From NCBI GenBank assembly GCA_022579005.1, contig MU401751.1, positions 1 through 40,007 of the forward strand: a DNA stretch of 40,007 nt, read 5' to 3'. This document shows positions 11,308 to 24,800 of the stretch, in pieces. The DNA is from Poronia punctata (Eukaryota; Ascomycota; Sordariomycetes; Xylariales; Xylariaceae). Position 1 is the stretch's first letter. Every line of letters starts with the position of its first letter. A model generated the notes under the pieces. The model saw only the letters and a list, made by a program, of their open reading frames with translations. It was not told the origin of the DNA and did not search any database. Made by a program: the position numbers and the translations under genes.

Positions 11308-12266
11308 TTACAGGACGCCGTTGCTCTCCAACACCCTCTTGAGGGCATCGGTGTCAAAGTCCTCATCTTCAGGTATCATGTCGATGATGCCCGTCATATT
11401 GGCAAATAGATCGCCCTGGTTCCGGTAGGCTAGTATAGTAGGAACAGCAGCGTTGTCGAACTCGATGTCCTCATAGTGTATTTTGACAAAGTGAATGTGA
11501 GGGTAGGCGGTGACGAGAGGTCGCAAGGTTGATTCCATCATGCCGGATACCTGACACTGGTTTGGTTGGCCAAGTTAGCCATGCGCACGGGGTTACCAGA
11601 AGAGCTGCCGGGGCCGATACTCACCTCATGGTCATACACAAAGACAACAACGACGGCCTCCCTGCCGACTTTCTCGATGGCGTCCAGGTACCCTAGGGCA
11701 TCAACGGTGTCGAGCCGACCAAACATGCGAGGGCTGGGGCTCGTTCTGCGACTCCGCACGCCTTTCTTCGCCTCTTCTTCAAGTTCCAGTCTCCTGGCTT
11801 CACGCCACTTTTGTAGAAATCTCTCTTCGTCGCTGTCCGCTTCATCCTCGCTACCAGAGGAACTGGAAGTGTTGGTGGTCTTAGGGTTGTTACTGAGGGA
11901 GAGGCTAGAGAAGCCAATTACTGAACGACGCGTAGCGCTGGCCTTGCCCCGCCATTTCTTCCCCTGACGGGCTTCCTCGTATGCTCTCGCGTCGGCAATG
12001 ACACCTTTGACACCAGTGGCCCGACTGGCGCCGAAGCTGGCAGGCGGTAGCTTCACGCCGCCAGACAGAACTGCCGGGGCATGCATAGCGTCGGCTATTT
12101 GGGTGTCACGGTGCCGGTCCTCTTCGTCTTGCTCGCTGTCGTCGCTGTGGTTGTCTCTGTCTTCAGGGTGTATGCGTGGACTGGTGTCGGTGTTCTTATC
12201 TAGAAAACTCTGGAACTCTTCCTGAGCAGCAGTTGGGTTTCCGCGGTTGAGAGATGTCGAGGTCAT
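11308..12266 (-). CDS. phosducin-like protein (PhLP1 class, BDM-1/PhnA-like), two exons, 294 aa
   Basis: Exons are 12266-11625 (214 codons) and 11550-11308 (80 codons plus TAA). The intron 11551-11624 (74 bp) starts GTGAGT, ends CAG and joins ...YDHE to VSGMMEST... in phase 0. The N-terminal third carries the family's G-beta-gamma-contacting signature ATGVKGVIADA at residues 83-93. An acidic Ser/Asp/Glu-rich linker (134-149) and the DEERFLQKWREARR helix (146-159) follow. The thioredoxin-like phosducin domain runs from about 180 to 294, including VVVFVYDHEVSG, the YPHIHFVKIHYEDIEFDN strand region and VPTILAYRNQGDLFANMTG. Members act with the CCT chaperonin to fold and assemble G-beta-gamma dimers. 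In fungi, Cryphonectria BDM-1 and Aspergillus PhnA are needed for G-beta-dependent signalling. The G-beta gene lies 14.6 kb away on the same strand. Family assignment is firm; class PhLP1 rather than PhLP2/3 is judged from the N-terminal motif. Confidence 0.92.
11551..11624 (-). other. intron of the phosducin-like gene
   Basis: The donor GTGAGT follows GAG at 11625-11627, and the acceptor GTGTCAG ends at 11551. Reading through the intron would add in-frame residues and end at a TGA before 11538, truncating the thioredoxin-like domain. Confidence 0.9.
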
Positions 12267-13310
12267 ACTGAGTGAGAGGTTTAATGGAAGGGGGCAAAAG
12301 GAATAGAGGAAAGCCGCGTCTCTTTGTATGGGTTAGCAAGGATTGAAAAGGAATGGGCAGGCAATGCTAAGGAAATACTAGGTTAAGTAGATAGACTAGG
12401 GGCTGTCATGTGCCGTCAAAGCCTGCGTGCCTGTCTGTTGTTGTCTTTGTTTAGGATTGAGCTTGCCTGTTCCTCCTTGTTGTTAGGCGGCCGCAATGGT
12501 TGGTTGGGTTCCCTTGGCACAGTAGGAACGGATGCACATAAATTCTGCATGGGTTCTGGAACATTTCTTAATCAGGCCTGGTCATTTTGATAGAAGCAAC
12601 CTCCCGGAGTCGCTTGACAGGGATTAGTTAGGGTAATTACGAGTAGGTATGTGCTGCAAACCCAAGGTGCCAAGAAAACCGACACAAGTGGGGATAAGCT
12701 GAGACACCCTAGGAAGTAGTGGAGGATGGGCTCAACTTCGTGTCAAGGCTGGCGTTTCAGGATTGGTTGTGAGCAAGGGCATCGCCTTGGATCCTTAATA
12801 ATACTGGACAAGGAACCTTGTCAACCGAATCAAATGCACGTGTAGAATGCCTACTAAAAGTAGATTACCGGTATCTAGATGATTTGTTAATTGAGTAGGT
12901 CAACTATAGGCCGGTACTGGCTTGACTTAATAAGGTTACGTAGGTTAGGTTAGTAGATCTTTTTTCTGGTGTTTTTTTTCTGTGATGGCAATGAGTGTGC
13001 CGTCATACCAGTAGCATTATCATAACGTTTTCAGCCTGGTCCTACTCACAGTAGGGTCTCTCAAAACCCGTCATACAGACAATTAGTAATGCTTCATCCT
13101 ACGTTTTACCTACCCAGAGGCACCTCTCACTTGAGTGCCAAACTAGGCCTTGGACGTGTAAATCTTTTACTAGGTGCCAAGGGGCACCTCCTACTCCAAA
13201 GTGGAGGCAATAATAAGAATAAGGTAGGTCAGGTAGGTAGGTATGTATATAGCTGCATTCGAAAAATTATTATGTAACTAAGTAGGTACTGCTACAAGAG
13301 AATATAGGAG
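12267..13310. other. upstream region of the phosducin-like gene, no gene seen
   Basis: It is GC-balanced and non-coding, with ORFs below 63 codons only. It holds the presumed promoter of the minus-strand phosducin-like gene. TAGGTAGG words cluster near 13222-13250, directly before the start of AT block 2. No convincing TATA box was picked out. Confidence 0.5.
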
Positions 13311-13345
13311 CTTATAACTGTTATAAAATCTATAAGCGTTGTAAA
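13311..13345 (+). repeat. left copy of a 35-bp edge repeat of AT block 2
   Basis: It is identical to 21786-21820 except at three positions (13317 A versus G, 13320 G versus A, 13341 G versus A), all G/A transitions. The core TTATAAAATCTATAAGCGTT at 13321-13340 is perfectly conserved. This copy also forms part of a longer inverted structure with 13376-13412. Confidence 0.75.
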
Positions 13346-13412
13346 TATATTAGTACTAGTAAAATTTATAATAGCTATAGATTTTATAATGCTTATAAAA
13401 TTAACAACGCTT
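13321..13412. repeat. inverted repeat at the left edge of AT block 2
   Basis: TTATAAAATCTATA at 13321-13334 is exactly inverted at 13376-13389, and AAGCGTTGT at 13334-13342 is inverted as ACAACGCTT at 13404-13412. Because both arms point inward in order, the segment could form an imperfect hairpin. It may be the relic of a palindromic repeat end. Confidence 0.55.
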
Positions 13413-16400
13413 GTTACTATAATAAGTTTGTAAATTTAACGCTTAAAGTTGCTATAGCTTTGCTATATTATAAAGTATACTTATTATAAAAAGCTACTAG
13501 CTTATTTTACTTTTAACTAGGCAATATTTAAAACAAAATATAAATTAATTACTAATTAATATTAAATATTAAATATTATTTTTATATATTTGCTACTTTA
13601 AACTTTTAAAATAATATAATTTATAAAATATATAAAAGATTTTATATATAACTTAATTTACTATATTATTTTATACTACTTTTGTTTTTTTTTTAGCTTA
13701 AGCTTTAAAAAACTGTTTATTTTATTTAAAGGTTTTAATTTAGTTATACTAAGTTATTATAATTAATATTAAAAGCTTATTTTAATAAGTTAATATAGTA
13801 ATATTACGTTATAAATAAAAGTTTTATAGTTAATAAAGTAATATATAGTTTATATATAATTTTAAAAATAGCTATGCTACTTTTTTAGTTTTTATTTAAT
13901 TTAAGCTTACTTACTTACTTTACTATTATAAAACTAATTAATATTAGTTAGTAGTAGTATATAAATTATATTATAAACTATATTATTAGTAGTAATAAAT
14001 ATATTATTAAAAGTTATAAAAGTTTTAATTAACTAGTATAACTTTAACGCTATTAATAGCAACTATATAAAGCTTTTTAAAACTAATTATAAAAATGCTA
14101 ATAATAATTGCTTTATTTATTTATTAAAAAAAAATTTAGTTTAAAAAGTTTATTATATTAACTAGTGCTGCTTATTAAGCTAAAAATAATAAAAATATAA
14201 TTATTATTATAATTATTAAATAATATAATATAGTTTATTTATTTTATATAGTTTTAGCGCTTTTAAATATATTTTATATACTAGCTAGTACTAAAAGTAA
14301 AGCAATTACTAAATACTTTAATATATTTTTTATATTAACAAAACTAATTATTTATATATACTTAATTATAATAATATATTATAAACTAAAATAATATACT
14401 TTTTTTTTACTTTACTATTAAATATAAAGTTTAAAGTTTAAGCTTGTAAATATAAAGTATAAGCATATATAAAATAAAACTTACTTATTAGTAAAGCTAA
14501 ACTTTTAACTTTACTATATAGCATAATTTTTAAATAAAAAAAGGTAGCTATTATTTTTACTATAGTTAAAATAATAAAATAACTAAAAGTTTTTAAGCTA
14601 AATATTTATAATATTAATATTTTTATAAAGCAGTAGCTATTTACTATTATTAATATTATAATAATATTTTATTACTTTTTTAGTTAATAAGCAATTAATT
14701 ATAATTAAATTTATATGCAAATTATTAGCAAATATGCTAATATTAAGCTTATAATTATTATTATTTTAAATATTAGTTTAATTTGCTTATAAAAAAACTT
14801 TAAAAAAAAAAGCACTTTTAGTACAGCTTAGTTATTTTTAAAGTTAGCTTAAAATTATTATATACAAACGTACTATATAATACTAATTAAACTATTTTTT
14901 AAAAATTTATTTTTATTAAAAAAATATGCTTAATATTTAAATAGTTAAATTTAAAAATATAGTTTTTAAACTATTTATTATATTTATGTTAGCTTATATT
15001 TTTATATATAAAGAAAATATAAAAAATTAAAAAAAATATAAAAATTTTTAAGCAAAAATAGTTTAATAAATAAAAAAAAAGCAATTAAACTAAAATAGCA
15101 CGTTTTAATTAGCTAGTTAACTATATTTAACTTAATAGTAAAAAGTATATTATTGCTTGCTTTTAAAAAAAAAACTATATAAGCTTTATATGCTTAACTA
15201 ACGTTTACTTTATTATTAAGCTATAAAAATAACTTTTAAATTAATTATAATTAAGTATATTTAAAAATAAAAATAGTATATACTTACTTATAAATTTTTT
15301 TTTTTATAAATATATTTATATTAATTAGTAAGCTATATTTTTTAGTAATAACTAAATAATAAATAATAATATAAATATTAAAATATAAAATATTATTTAT
15401 AAACTATAAAGTAAAACTTTTACTACTACTGCTACTTTTAAAAAAAACGCTTTTTGCTTACATTATTATGCTAGCTATAAAAGTAGCTTAAAACCTGCTT
15501 TTAAAAGCAGCTATAATAATTATAAAATAGTTAAATATATACTTAGCTTAATAAATTAGTGCTTTTATATTTTTTTTATTATTTAAAAATATACTATAGC
15601 TTATAAGTAATATATTACTTTTAATAATAGCTATATATATTTTAATAACTAAAACTATAAAAACTTTATTAAAAACTTATACTTTAGCTTTATTATAAAA
15701 TTGTAACTAAATATATTTAAGCTTTATTTACTAGCAAAAAAGTAAAAAAATAACTAAAAACTATATTATATAAAAAAATATATTATAATTTATAAAGTAA
15801 TAAATTAAAAACTAAAGTTGTTGCTAACTTAAAAAAAATAAAAACATATAAAATTAAAAAATATACTTTATTATAATATTTTTAGTTAATATACTATTAT
15901 ATAAAAAATAATATGCTAAGTTGCTTAAGCTATTAAACTTTAAGTAAGCTAAATTAATAAAATAAATAATAACTAAGTTTAACGCTAAAAAAATAGCTAT
16001 AAGTAAAAAATTTATATTACTTATATTTTACTACTTACTATATACTTTTTTAGCAGCTTTAAACTTAAGTTTTTTTATTATATACTATATTTATAAAGTT
16101 TAGTTATAAAACTAGCTATTTATTATAAAGTTAATATTAAAAAAAATATTAAGATTAAAAATAGCTTATTTTGCTATTATTATAATATTATAAAAATAGT
16201 AGTATTTAGTAATATAAAAACTTTTAAAACTGCTATTTTTAGCTTGCTATAGCATATTTTTAATATACGCTATTATAAATATATAAATTTAAGTATTTTA
16301 GCTATATATTTTTTTAATAATACTATAGTTTATATATACTATTATTTTTAAAGTTATAATAATATTGCTAAAATTAAAAGCATATAAGCTAAATATAATA

Positions 16401-19015
16401 AAAAAAATATTTTTAAGCTATAAATATTTATTAGCTATAAAAGTAGCTAGTATAATATAAAAACTTATAAGTAATTAGTAAAAGTTATAATATATACTAA
16501 AACTATTAATAAAAGTTAGTATAAAAAAAAACTATAAGTAAATTATTATTAATAGCTATATTTTACTTTTAAGTATATAGCGCTTTTTTATATATATTTA
16601 GCTTAAACTTATTATAAAAAAAGTAAATATAGTAAATAAGTACTACTTTATTTTTAATAATAATATAGCATATAATATAAAATTTTTATTTTTAAACTTA
16701 AAAAGTATTAACTTTAAAATACTTTAAGTATAGTATTAAACTACGTTTTTTTTAAAATAAAATAACCTAAGTTAAAAAGTTGCTAAAGTTTTTACTTTAA
16801 TAGCTATTAAAAAAAACATACTAGTTTATATAGCTAAACACTTTGCTTTTTATAATATAAGTTAATTTTATAATTAAAATAAGCTTATTATTGTTTTAAA
16901 AAAGGTTATAAATTGTTTTATTTTAATAAAAAAGCAATACTTTTTAAATTTAAAGCACTATTATAAAATTAAACTTATTAGTAATAAAGTTACTTTACTT
17001 ATTATATTTAAAGCTAACAACATAACTTATATAAATTAAACTAATATTATTATTATCTTTTAACATTATGCTATAATAATAATTATTATTAAAATATTAA
17101 TAATAAATAAAGTTAAACAAAAATATAGCAAGTTTAATAAGCTTGCTATTAATTAAAATATAAAAATAAATATTAAAAAACGTTTAAATTAAAAAAAGCT
17201 ATATATTTAACTTAAATAGTTTTATAAAGCTATTTATAAACTTACTAAGTTTAAAATATAAGTTTTTTATAATATTTAAAGCAATAATATTTTTAAAAAC
17301 TAAAATAAAATTAAAAAATATTAACTTTATTATAACTTTTAAAAAATCTTTAGCTAACAGTTTAAGCTTAGCAGCAATAAAAAGGTTTTAATTAAAAAAA
17401 CCTTTTTTTTATTTTTTACTTTTACTTTTAATTATGCTATAATGCTTAGCAAGCTTTAGTTTAAAAGCTTAGATTTTTTTTTGCTTTTTAGCTTTTATAT
17501 TAAAAAAAACTGTTAAAAGCTTTATTACGTTAAAAAAATATTTGCTTTTTTTATTTTTATTAATAGCTAGCAACAGTATAATTAATTTTTTAAAGTTAAT
17601 AATTATTTAAAAAAGCTAGCTATAAATAAGTAAACATTTTTATTAAATTTTAAAATAAAATAAAAAATATTTATTAAAAAAGTATAGTTTTAATAACTTA
17701 TATTAATAAGTTTAATAAAAGCAATTAAAGCTTTTTTAAACTATAATATTTTTAAATACTAGTTTTAATATATGCTTAAAATTAGTTTTAAAAAGTTATT
17801 AATATTTTTTTTTAGCTTAAGTTAAAGCTTAAAAATAATATATTTAAAAAAAAGCTTAATTTAATTTTTTTAGCTTAATATTATTTAATTTATTTAAAAG
17901 CTTATTAGTTTTAATAATATTAGCTATAAAATTTAAAAATAGTAAAAAATTAGTATTAATAATATTTTTATATTATAAAATATTTAAAAGTTTATTATAA
18001 AGCATAGCTGCTTTTATAGTTTAATTAAAAACTTTAACAAAGTTAGCTTAAACAATACTAATATTAACAAGTTTTAAAGTATATATATTAGTAACTTATA
18101 GCTTTTTATATTACTATATATTTATTACTAACTTTTATTATTATTAAAATTTATAATAAAAACATTATTAAACTTAATATTAAGCATGCTTATTTTTATA
18201 TTTTTTTTAAAAATGTTTTTAAAAAATATATAAACATTGCTAAGTTTATTATTATTACTAAGTTTATTAGCAAAGCTACTTATAATAACATTGCTTATTA
18301 AAATATTTTTTAAATTATTATTATTAGCAAAACTATTAATTTATTGCTTTTATTTAGCTAGGCAGTTTTTAATTTGCAACATTTTTAAAGTATATTTTTT
18401 TACTTTTTATAATAATAACTAAAAAAAACCTTTATACTAACTTAAAAGTTAAAAAAAAAAAGGCAAAAAAAATATTAAAGCTTTTTTAAAAAAAACATAT
18501 ATATAAAGAAAATAAAAGCAATAACTTATTATAATTATAAGCTAACAGTTTATATTTATTAAAAAAGCTTAGTAGCACTTTATATTAAACAATATATAAT
18601 AAAGGTTTTATTAAAGTTAATAAAAAGCAATAGAAATTTTATTATTAATAATATATATATATTTTATTTATTATTATTGTTAATAAAAACAAAAAATATA
18701 TGCTATTATACCTTTATACTTTACTTAATATTTTTTTTATAACTATTAAAATATAAATACTAAAATAAAAAATTTCTTATTACTTTTTTACTTTTTTTAA
18801 CCTTTTTTTTATATTTTCTTTTTACTTTATACTTAAACTATTTATACTACTATTGCTAATATTACCTTAACGTTAATAAAGCTTATATTATATATGTATT
18901 TAAATAAATATAATCTTACTTTTTTTTTTTATTATATTTATTTAGCTTATATATACGCTTTATAACACTTTTTTTTTAATTTTAACTATTTTAAAACAAT
19001 ATTAAGCGCAAATAA

Positions 19016-19051
19016 TAGCTATAGCTTTAGCTATAGCTTTAGTTATAGTTT
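19016..19051. repeat. 12-bp tandem repeat, three copies
   Basis: TAGCTATAGCTT occurs twice in a row (19016-19027, 19028-19039). The third copy (19040-19051) differs only by two C-to-T changes, so it shows RIP-like decay on one strand within a tiny array. Confidence 0.6.
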
Positions 19052-20651
19052 TTAGCAATAAAACAATACTTAATATTAATTTTTTATAGTTAAATAAATG
19101 CTAGTACTTTTTTTAGCTTTTAATTTAACTATTTTGCTAACTTAAGCAGCTATATTATTTACTAGCTTGCTATTTTAACTTAAAAAAACTAAGATTTTTT
19201 GCTTTGCTTTTTTTACTTTGCTTTAACTTTTTTATATTTATAATTTAGTTAATTATATAAGCTTAAGCAATATTAAGCAAGTAAGTTTTATATTTATTTT
19301 ATTTTAATTTTTTTATTTATTTTATTTAATCTTAGCTTATATTAAAAGCAAGTTAGCTTTAAACGCTTGCTAGTTTTATTATTAGCAAGGTTGCTAGTTT
19401 GCTTATTATTATAGTAACTAGTAAAAATATAGCTAACTTTTTTTAAACCTTATAGCTACTAACTAAGCTTATATAAAGTAGTACTATTTTTTAAAGCTTT
19501 AAAAAAGCTAGCTATAATATTAAAAATATATACTTTAAAGCTTTCTTTTTTTTATACTAAGTATTTTTTATTAAAGTTATAAATATTAATATGCTTTATA
19601 TTATATATACTTAAATTTTTAATAAAAATTTCTTTAGTTTAAACGCTAATAAAAAAATAAAATAAATTATTAATATTAAAGTTTAAAAAATTGTTTTAAT
19701 ATATTATTTAAATAAACTTATATACTTATTGCTTAAGTTATTATTTTTTAATATAAATATAAACTTTATAACGTTTAATATTTACTATAACTATACTTTT
19801 AATATTTTTTAAAATTTAAATATAAAATTTTTTAGTTAAGCACTTATATAAGTGTTTTTTTTATTATAATAAATAAATTAACGCTAATATTATAATATTT
19901 AAAAAATTATTATAAACTAGTATTATAACTTTAGCTAAAAATAATTTTTTATTAACTTTATTTAAAAATATAATAATACTGCTATTAAAATAATAATAAA
20001 AAATTAAATTTATATTTAACTTTAAAATATATATGTTTTTAAAACTATATTTTACTTTATTTAGCTAATTATTAATTATAAAGCTATATATAGTAATAAA
20101 AAAAACCTTTTTTTTTATTACTTTAGAGTTATTGCTTACGTTATTTTAATACTAGTTAAAAAAGTTTATTTTACTAAATATAAGCATAATAAAAACGCAA
20201 ATAGCTTATATATTATTTAAAAGCATAACTTAAAAATATAAAAAAAAGTTAAAAATTATTACAAAGCTATAAGCAACACTTATAAAGCTTTAAGCGCTTA
20301 TAAACACTTTAAAAATATAAAGCTTAGTAATATTACTTAAAAAAACTTTATTTAACTTTATAAAGCTACTAGTAAGCATTAAGCTTTTTAAATTTTTAAA
20401 AATGCTATAATATTTAATTTACTACTTTTTAGTGCTTAAGCTAAATAATAATAATAATAATTATTAGTATTTAAAGCTAAAAAAAAAAATATTTATAATA
20501 TATTTTTAAAGCAATTATAATATAAATAATATAAAAGCTATAGTAATTAAAAAAGTGCTTTTTATTATTTAAGTTTATTAATATAATTTTTATTTATATT
20601 TAATATTTATAAAAAAAAGCTAACTTAAATATAAACCTTTATTTTTTATAG

Positions 20652-20770
20652 TTACTAATAGCTTTATTACTAGCTACTTTATAAATACTAGCTACTTTTT
20701 AGTTATAAGCTACTTTATAATTACTAAGCTTTTTATAGCTACTAGTTTTATAATAGCAACTTTATAAAAG
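20652..20770. repeat. degenerate tandem repeat of an AGCTACTTTATAA-like unit
   Basis: About six copies of a 16-20 bp unit containing GCTACT/TTTATAA words follow one another. The copies vary by small indels and transitions. It is the clearest local periodicity in AT block 2. Confidence 0.5.
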
Positions 20771-21785
20771 TTTACTTTTTACTAGTATATTATTTAGTTT
20801 TATAAAGCGCTTTTTCTTTTTAGCGTTTAGTAATAATATGCTTTTTATTTAATATATTTTAATTTAATAAGCATTAAAATAATGTTTTGCTACTTAATAG
20901 CAATAAGCATAATAATAAGTATAAAAACCTTTTTAATAGCTTAAACGTTTAATTTATTATAATATTAGTAGTAATAATACTATTTAATAATAATGCTAAT
21001 ATAAGTTTTTATTAAATAATAAAAATAATAAAACTATTAATATATTATTTAAATTAAAGTTATTAAATAAAACTTTTAATATATTATTTAACTTAAAAAA
21101 CTTAAAGTTTAAAAACAGTTTTTTTAAAATAGTATTTAAATATATAAAACGCTAACAAGCTAGTTATTATTAATAATAAACAAAAACAATTTTATAAGTT
21201 TATTATATAATAAAAGTAAAAAACCTTACTTTTAATATATTTATTTTTTTATAACTAAGTTTGCTAACATTAACTTATAATAAAGTTTTTAGTTTATTTT
21301 TAAATAGTTTAAATAGCTACTTTTATTATTAAAATATGCTTAACTAAGCTTTTTATATTTAATAATAATAGTGCGCTTAAAAAAGTATTTATAATAAATT
21401 TTTTTATATTTTTATTAATATTATTAAATATAAACTAAAAGTAAACTAGTTTAAAATTTTATAATAAGCTATAGTAAGATTTAGTATAAGCATTATTAAT
21501 TATTTTATTAAAATATTTAACTTTTTTTTATTTTTTTAAAAACTTTTTTTTATTTTTATTTAAATAAATTATTTAATTATATTAATGCTTAATAGTATAT
21601 AAATAACTTTTTAATTAATTAATTAATAAAATAAAAAAGTTTTGCTGCTAATTATATTTTTATAAGATTTATAATATATTTTATAGTAAGTATAGTGCCT
21701 TATTTTTACTATAATTAACTAATGCTTTAGCGCATTTATAAAAAAGTACTTTTATAGGTAATTTGCTTACAAAGTAACTTAACTT

Positions 21786-21820
21786 CTTATAGCTATTATA
21801 AAATCTATAAGCGTTATAAA
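21786..21820 (+). repeat. right copy of the 35-bp edge repeat of AT block 2
   Basis: It is in the same orientation as 13311-13345 and differs by three transitions. It lies about 60 bp before composition returns to normal. It may be the end of a terminal repeat, or two survivors of a satellite-like unit. Confidence 0.75.
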
Positions 21821-21880
21821 ATTTATAATAACTATAACTATTATACAACGCTAATAGCCGTTATAGCTTCTTTTAATTTC

Positions 21881-24800
21881 CTGCTATAGTAGGTAGGTCT
21901 CTAAAATAAAACTAGCCTAACTACGTTTATAACTAATAGCTAACTGTGCAATTTTGTCAATTTCTAGCTGTTACAAGCAGTGAGCTTGCCATTTGATAAT
22001 ATGGTTGATTTTATTAGACAGATGTTTGGCGTTCTAGAACTCAACACTTTTAGTCAACGGCGTCCCCGTCCGTTCCGGGTTGTTACGACAATGGCCCGTG
22101 GGCCATTCCCGCCACGTGCTGAAACTAAAATAGTAGGTAGCCCCGTAAATGGGCGGTAGTGCTACTCTAGGCAATGCGGAACACTACGCCATACCAGATA
22201 TAGTCAACCTTGTAATGAAATAATTTCATACGTGATAACGGCTATGTGTAGGTATTAGTCCACATGACGTCTATAACAAGGAATAGAAATGAATGAGAAA
22301 TTGCACTGGTAGCGAGGTTTAAATTGTGAATCCCTACTCGTATGTGTACGTTGTCTTGCACACTTAAACGTGTAAGTGTATAGCAATCTGAAGTATATAT
22401 CTAATATCCAAAGGGAAGTAATCTAGTTTATGCACTGTCAAACCACAGCTGGAGCTGTACGCAGCGCATTTTCAAGAAATACTCGTAACCAACGAAGAGA
22501 AGGTGGCTACCGTACTTGTGTATACAAAGTAACCTAGGTAGGTTAGGAGCGTTTTGCTTCTTGCTTGTATACATACCTAAAATCAACTCTCAACGGCCAG
22601 TGTAAATACATGAGTTTTTGCTAGAGTAATCTCTTAAAACTGCACAGGATGTTGTGTATGGTTTAGTAAGTAAGGCCTGACCTCAGATGCAGTAAATTCC
22701 CGGTCCAAGCCTCTGTCTCATTCCTCGGATATTCCTACTAACTGCTATTATTATCACCATTGCTCGATCATAGATTTAATACAAGGCTATGATAACTCTG
22801 TAACCTTAGGTTGGTAACTAGGTAGAGCGTAAGAAAATAAATATGTTAGTTAGGTACTTGAAAACAATTGAAGTACTGTGTAAGTTTTCAATGTCTAACT
22901 ACATATTCTAAATAAATACCTCAAGTTGAGCAGGATATAGGAACACAACATGTTTAAAGAGCACAGAAAGAATAAAGTAGGCAATGATAAGAGTTGAGAA
23001 GCGTGGGAAAAAAAACTGAAATTAGACTAATACCTACTCGTACACATATGTGCGTGTAAAGGTTAGTACATACACGTACATGCGCTCCTACGCTGGAAAA
23101 GGGGGGTCAGATCGGCTCTCTATTTTTATCCATTCCACTTTACTATGTAGGTAGGTAGGTAGTCCAGACAAACCAGTTACCTACCGCAAACCAGCAACAC
23201 TTTCCATATATGTTGTAGATTGCATTTACCTGTTTACATAAATTACCCATATTTTTTGATAATAGAGGAAGGGCGCACCATAAATAAACGTGGGATTTGT
23301 TAAACAACTTTTTGATAACTGCGTCCAGCATGAAACCACCCAGGGAGTTCCGGCCAACATATGTCAAAAAAGGGGGGGGAGGGGGTCTGCCCTTAGTACC
23401 ACTCTGACTTACTTGCATGTCAGCGGCTCATTTGCCTTACCGCACGGCAGCCGAACTTTAAGAGGTCGTTTCTACTACAGTAACGTATTAAAGTGTTGCA
23501 TATCAGCGTCGTATTAGTGGCACCCTTCGGATCTCGAATGCTGTGATTATCCCGACAGATAAGTACGCTTGCCGTGATCGCTCCTGGGTAAAAGGTAAAG
23601 GGTGGGCGGGCCACGGGCTACGGTTGGAACGTAAACGGGGTAGTAAACACGGTCTTTCCTATATGAAACGGGCGTCGGCCATTAAGCGGTCAGTCACCCA
23701 AAACCAAGATATGGCTGGGTTTGAGATGCATTCCTGATACGAGGAATAGGCTAAAGACATGTAGAACTCTTGAGGATAGTCATCAAGTTTTATTATAGGG
23801 TATATTTCACTTTATATTTCTTATATATTGTAGGGTTTCTTTTTTATTGCTTTTTCTCTTACAATCTAGAAAGGTGACCTTTATTGCGTACATAGTAGAC
23901 AGTAGTTATAGCCTGAACATATTCCACAGGCAGAAAGACGGTGCGTATAAAGTTATGATGCGGGAAACACGCCGTCGGTTTGCAAACCTAGCATGTATAG
24001 TCTACCGGTAATGTTTGGCGTTGGATCTTGACTTGTCAAGCTAGCTCGGGAATCCCTTCATCTACAGAGTTGTGTACCTGTCCTAGATTACCTCGCCATG
24101 GGCTCCATTGCCACGGTAGGTACCTTAGTTAGATAGCACGTGGCAATGCCTCTTAACCCTTGGGACAGAGGAGCCCCTTACTAGGTTCTCAAGTGTATTT
24201 AAAACCGCCGCTGCACGACATACCCGCGGCCTTGGGATTAAGAGGGAGCAGAGCTCGTTGTACTGTAGCCAGCTGGGTTACAGTAAGCCATATAACTTAG
24301 TAGCTTAGTAGCGTCGTATTTCGTTGTCTGAGGAAATAGTAGTACAGAGTCGAGCGAGAGTATGGAAGGTAGGCCCGGTGTATGACACCAGATCTTCTGC
24401 CACCCACGCTCAGGTGAAGGTTCTCCCAAATACGCTTCCCGGATAATCTAAGAATAAAGGGTAAGAAAAGGGAACTGGGAAGTTCCTATTTCTGTTCATG
24501 GTTTTATTCACGTTCTTACCGCGGGGGTCTAGGTAATTACCTACCTATAGTACGCCAGAGCACGTAACAGTAAGTAGGTACGACGGATCGTGGCTATGTC
24601 AGGGTTTGAAGACAGGAATATGCTCAGCTAAGAAACGCAAGTAGGTGGATGTCCAGAAGCGACGATGGTGAGGGCCACTTACAGTTGGCGACATCTGATG
24701 TGTAGGTAACAGCGAGCATGTAAGCAGAGGATTTCCGTGTCGTTCCATTATGTCCAATTATACTATACAGGGTGGCCCTGCTTCGTTCTCTTATGCCATT

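Larger units (their letters stand above)
13311..21880. repeat. AT-rich, RIP-like degenerated block 2 (8.6 kb)
   Basis: The block is very AT-rich with no readable gene; the only listed ORF, 61 codons at 18237-18422, is Leu/Ile-rich low complexity. The residual C/G context is the same as in the other two blocks. Both edges are sharp and share a 35-bp direct repeat (13311-13345 and 21786-21820). The block separates the phosducin-like gene from the G-beta gene. It probably represents one or several transposable elements mutated beyond recognition. Element class cannot be told from the sequence. Confidence 0.87.

Noticed and set aside
11566..11967. 133-codon plus-strand ORF
   Set aside because: It is antisense to the well-supported phosducin-like exon and Ser/Leu-rich as expected from reversed acidic/Ser codons.
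18237..18422. 61-codon Leu/Ile-rich ORF in AT block 2
   Set aside because: It is low-complexity translation of AT-rich DNA, resembles a membrane peptide only by composition, and has no leader or neighbours.
13311..21880. Mitochondrial DNA insertion as an explanation of the AT-rich block
   Set aside because: No mitochondrial genes, group I intron motifs or tRNAs can be read. The uniform purine-C-T residue pattern fits deamination of nuclear repeats better.
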